Source: Microbacterium sp. (lineage in GTDB: Bacteria; Actinomycetota; Actinomycetes; Actinomycetales; Microbacteriaceae). Taken from it: DNA of 34,421 nucleotides. The position numbers and the translations under genes were made by a program. Location: NCBI RefSeq assembly GCF_031178445.1, contig NZ_JAPSIY010000015.1, positions 1 to 34,421 of the forward strand. The letters run 5' to 3'. Of this stretch, positions 32,121 through 34,421 are shown one piece after another; the first letter of the stretch is position 1, and each line of letters begins with the position of its first letter. The notes below the pieces were generated by a model that had not been told where the DNA came from, did no database searches, and saw only the letters and a program-made list of their open reading frames with translations.

Positions 32121-34064
32121 TCAGCGACGCTCCTGCACAGGCAGCTCGATCGCGCCGGTCTCCCCGCTCTGCCGCGCGACCGGCACTCGCCTGCCGAGCA
32201 CCTGGGCGACGATGTCGTGGGCGATCTTGGCGGCCGTCAGGCCGGCGTCCTCGAGGATCTCCTCACGCGACGCGTGATCGATGAACTCGTCCGGCAGGCC
32301 GAGCTCGTCGACGGCGGTGTCGATGCCCGCCTCGCGCAGCACCTGACGAACCCGCGTGCCGATGCCTCCGACGCGGATGCCGTCCTCGAGAGTGATCACG
32401 AGACGATGTCTGGCCGACAGCTGCACGACAGATGGCTGCACCGGTATCGCCCAGCGCGGATCGATCACGGTCGCCCCGATGCCCTGGGCGCGCAGGCGCG
32501 CCGCCACGTCGAGCGCCAGCGCCGCGAAGGGGCCGATACCCACAAGCAGAACGTCCTCGGTGTCGTCGCGCGCGAGCACGTCGACACCGTCTGTCAGTCT
32601 CTCGATCGCCGTGATGTCGTCGGCGACCGAGCCTCTCGGGAAGCGGATGACGGTGGGCGCGTCGTCGACCCGCACGGCCTCATCGAGCGTCTCCTCGAGC
32701 CGGGCGGCGTCACGCGGAGCGGCGATGCGGATGCCGGGGACGAGCTGCAGCATCGCCAGGTCCCAGATGCCGTGGTGACTGGGGCCGTCGGGGCCGGTGA
32801 CTCCTGCGCGATCGAGCACGAACGTGACGCCGGCCTTGTGCAGCGCCACGTCCATCAGCACCTGATCGAACGCGCGGTTCATGAAGGTCGCGTAGATGGC
32901 GACGACGGGATGCAGTCCGCCGAACGCCAGCCCCGCGGCCGATGCCACGGCGTGCTGCTCGGCGATGCCGACGTCATACACGCGGTCGGGAAAGCGCTCC
33001 GCGAACGGTGCGAGCCCGGTGGGACGCAGCATGGCTGCGGTCATCGCGATGACATCGTCGTGACGGGCGCCGACATCGACCAGCGCCTCGGCGAACACGT
33101 CGGTCCAGCCCCGCGACGAGGACGTCGACAGCGCGCCTCCCGTCTTCGGATCTATGCGTCCGACCGTATGGAACTGGTCGGCCTCGTCGTCGCGGGCCGG
33201 CTGGTAGCCCCGCCCCTTCTCGGTGATGGCATGCACGATGACCGGGGCGCCGAAGTCCTTCGCGAGCTGCAGCGTCTCCAGCAGCGCCGGGATGTCGTGA
33301 CCGTCGACCGGCCCGAGGTACTTGATGTCGAGGTTGGAATACAACGCGGCGTTGTTCGTGAACCGCGAGAGGAACCCGTGGGTGCCACCGCGCACACCGC
33401 GGAAGAGCGCCCGCCCGAAGGGACCGAACGCACGGAAGAGCCGGTCGGACTTGCGGTGCATCTCGCGGTAGGCGCCTGCGGTGCGCACGCGGTTGAGGTA
33501 CCGGGACATGCCGCCGATCGTCGGTGCGTAGGAGCGGCCGTTGTCGTTGACGATGATCACGAGGTTGCGGTCGTTGTCGTCGGTGATGTTGTTCAACGCC
33601 TCCCAGGTCATTCCGCCGGTCAGTGCACCGTCGCCGACGACCGCCACGACGTGGCGATCAGCGCGACCGGTGGCAGTGAGGGCGCGGGAGACACCGTCGG
33701 CCCAGCTCAACGAGCTCGAGGCGTGCGAGGACTCGACCACGTCATGGGCGCTCTCGCTGCGCTGCGGGTAGCCGGCGATGCCGCCGCGCGAGCGCAGCTG
33801 CGAGAAGTCCTGCCGGCCGGTGAGCAGCTTGTGCACGTACGACTGGTGGCCGGTGTCGAAGATGAACGGATCATCGGGCGACGAGAAGACCCGATGCAGA
33901 GCGATCGTCAGTTCGACGACGCCGAGATTCGGTCCCAGGTGCCCGCCCGTGCGAGCGACGTTCTCGACGAGGAACGCCCGGATCTCGGCCGCCAGCTCGT
34001 TGAGCTGCGCGGGCGTGAGCCGGTCGAGATCTCGGGGACCGGTGATGCTCGGCAGGATCGGCAT
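32121..34064 (-). CDS. dxs: 1-deoxy-D-xylulose-5-phosphate synthase
   Basis: Dxs condenses pyruvate and glyceraldehyde 3-phosphate, the first step of the MEP isoprenoid pathway, using thiamine diphosphate. The 647-residue protein has the ThDP/Mg loop VVGDGALTGGMTWEALNN and DTGHQSYVHKLLTGR near the N-terminus, and the transketolase-like pyrimidine domain with DRAGVTGPDGPSHHG. The C-terminal domain contains ITLEDG and the typical end. The ATG at 34064 has GGAGGAG at good spacing, which rejects a longer frame reaching 34349. Length is normal. It follows the aconitase gene on the same strand, an order conserved in actinobacteria, but behind a strong terminator. Confidence 0.97.
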   Translation of the reverse strand: MPILPSITGPRDLDRLTPAQLNELAAEIRAFLVENVARTGGHLGPNLGVVELTIALHRVFSSPDDPFIFDTGHQSYVHKLLTGRQDFSQLRSRGGIAGYPQRSESAHDVVESSHASSSLSWADGVSRALTATGRADRHVVAVVGDGALTGGMTWEALNNITDDNDRNLVIIVNDNGRSYAPTIGGMSRYLNRVRTAGAYREMHRKSDRLFRAFGPFGRALFRGVRGGTHGFLSRFTNNAALYSNLDIKYLGPVDGHDIPALLETLQLAKDFGAPVIVHAITEKGRGYQPARDDEADQFHTVGRIDPKTGGALSTSSSRGWTDVFAEALVDVGARHDDVIAMTAAMLRPTGLAPFAERFPDRVYDVGIAEQHAVASAAGLAFGGLHPVVAIYATFMNRAFDQVLMDVALHKAGVTFVLDRAGVTGPDGPSHHGIWDLAMLQLVPGIRIAAPRDAARLEETLDEAVRVDDAPTVIRFPRGSVADDITAIERLTDGVDVLARDDTEDVLLVGIGPFAALALDVAARLRAQGIGATVIDPRWAIPVQPSVVQLSARHRLVITLEDGIRVGGIGTRVRQVLREAGIDTAVDELGLPDEFIDHASREEILEDAGLTAAKIAHDIVAQVLGRRVPVARQSGETGAIELPVQERR

Positions 34065-34213
34065 GGACGCTCCTCCGCGACTCGATGACGTGCGCGGCAT
34101 ACGCCGCGCGGACGCCCTCAAGTCTACCGTCGACGGATGAACGTTCCTTGTGTGATGCACGCCGTCGCATCGACGGAGAGCCTGCCACGCGCCCACTGAC
34201 CGCGACGGGCGTG

Positions 34214-34250
34214 CGAAGGGCCCGGATGCTCGCAGCATCCGGGCCCTTCG
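34214..34250 (-). terminator. Terminator of the aconitase gene
   Basis: A perfect 17-bp stem, CGAAGGGCCCGGATGCT against its complement, closes a 3-base loop. It lies 10 bp after the aconitase stop. The remaining 149 bp to the dxs start carries the dxs promoter region, where I see no clear boxes. Confidence 0.9.
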
Positions 34251-34260
34251 GGAACCGCGC

Positions 34261-34421
34261 TCAGACGAGCGAACGCAGCACGTACTGCAGGATTCCGCCG
34301 TTGCGGTAGTAGTCGGCCTCACCGGGGGTGTCGATGCGGACGACCGCATCGAACTCGATGATCTGCTTGCCCTCGGCCGAGAACTCGCTCGGGGTCGCAG
34401 TGACCTTGACGGTCTTGGGCG
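34261..34421 (-). CDS. acnA: Aconitate hydratase, C-terminal end only
   Basis: Only the last 53 codons are in the window, on the minus strand, ending at a TGA at 34261. They read as the conserved AcnA terminus: [14 protein letters not shown], then [20 protein letters not shown] and [27 protein letters not shown] is diagnostic of the AcnA/IRP-type aconitase, the TCA-cycle citrate-isocitrate isomerase with a 4Fe-4S cluster. The cysteine ligands lie outside the window. A strong terminator follows. Confidence 0.93.
   Translation of the reverse strand, partial: PKTVKVTATPSEFSAEGKQIIEFDAVVRIDTPGEADYYRNGGILQYVLRSLV

Noticed and set aside
31707..34088. 793-codon open frame on the plus strand
   Set aside because: It is antisense to dxs and overlaps the SPFH gene in another frame; no motifs.
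32121..34349. N-terminally extended Dxs
   Set aside because: Residues before the ATG at 34064 are not Dxs-like and cross the aconitase terminator; GGAGGAG fixes the shorter start.
1..34421. CRISPR arrays, insertion sequences, integrase genes, rRNA
   Set aside because: No regular short repeats with spacers, no transposase or integrase motifs and no rRNA-like sequence were seen on either strand.

Overview
The window is high-GC DNA from an actinobacterium, most likely Microbacteriaceae (Microbacterium-like). The evidence is the gene order, the strong G/C third-position bias, the frequent GTG starts, the DUF3000/RNase D pair and the HIT protein next to thrS. Genus is inferred from sequence style, not from a search. 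The window opens inside ruvA and closes inside an aconitase gene.

Region 1 (1-10920) is the conserved actinobacterial block thrS-HIT-pdxS-pdxT-yebC-ruvC-ruvA on the minus strand. Four plus-strand genes interrupt it: a phosphotransferase, a PLP-dependent decarboxylase, a MocR/PtsJ-type regulator and a pyridoxal kinase. The locus therefore combines de novo PLP synthesis (PdxST), salvage (kinase), a PLP-fold regulator divergent from pdxS, and a PLP-using enzyme. Upstream of thrS lies a 22-codon, threonine-rich reading frame with a -10 box placed for leaderless translation and competing hairpins, which is a candidate threonine attenuator.

Region 2 (11188-14880) is a plastic segment around four tRNA genes (Val-GAC, Cys, Gly on minus; Val-CAC on plus). 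A 77-bp sequence occurs twice in direct orientation (11414 and 13867). It brackets a membrane-protein gene broken by a frameshift, a VanJ-like membrane phosphohydrolase, a possible 51-residue membrane peptide and a frameshifted HTH gene with a hairpin over its ribosome site. A short kinase-like fragment lies beyond the tRNAs.

Region 3 (15039-20965) is accessory metabolism: NhaA; a CYP152-type P450 peroxygenase translationally coupled to a zinc alcohol dehydrogenase; an SPW-repeat membrane protein; a metallo-beta-lactamase-fold hydrolase; and a PemK/MazF-like protein without a visible antitoxin.

Region 4 (20996-34421) is mostly housekeeping: an Amt ammonium channel without glnK downstream, a ZapE-type ATPase, a rhodanese plus SufE pair, an alpha/beta hydrolase, DUF3000-RNase D, thiolase-FadB beta-oxidation genes, an SPFH-type membrane protein, dxs, and the end of aconitase. 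Several genes have a TANNNT box 6-7 bases before the start codon, suggesting leaderless mRNAs. No CRISPR array, insertion sequence, rRNA or prophage was seen.
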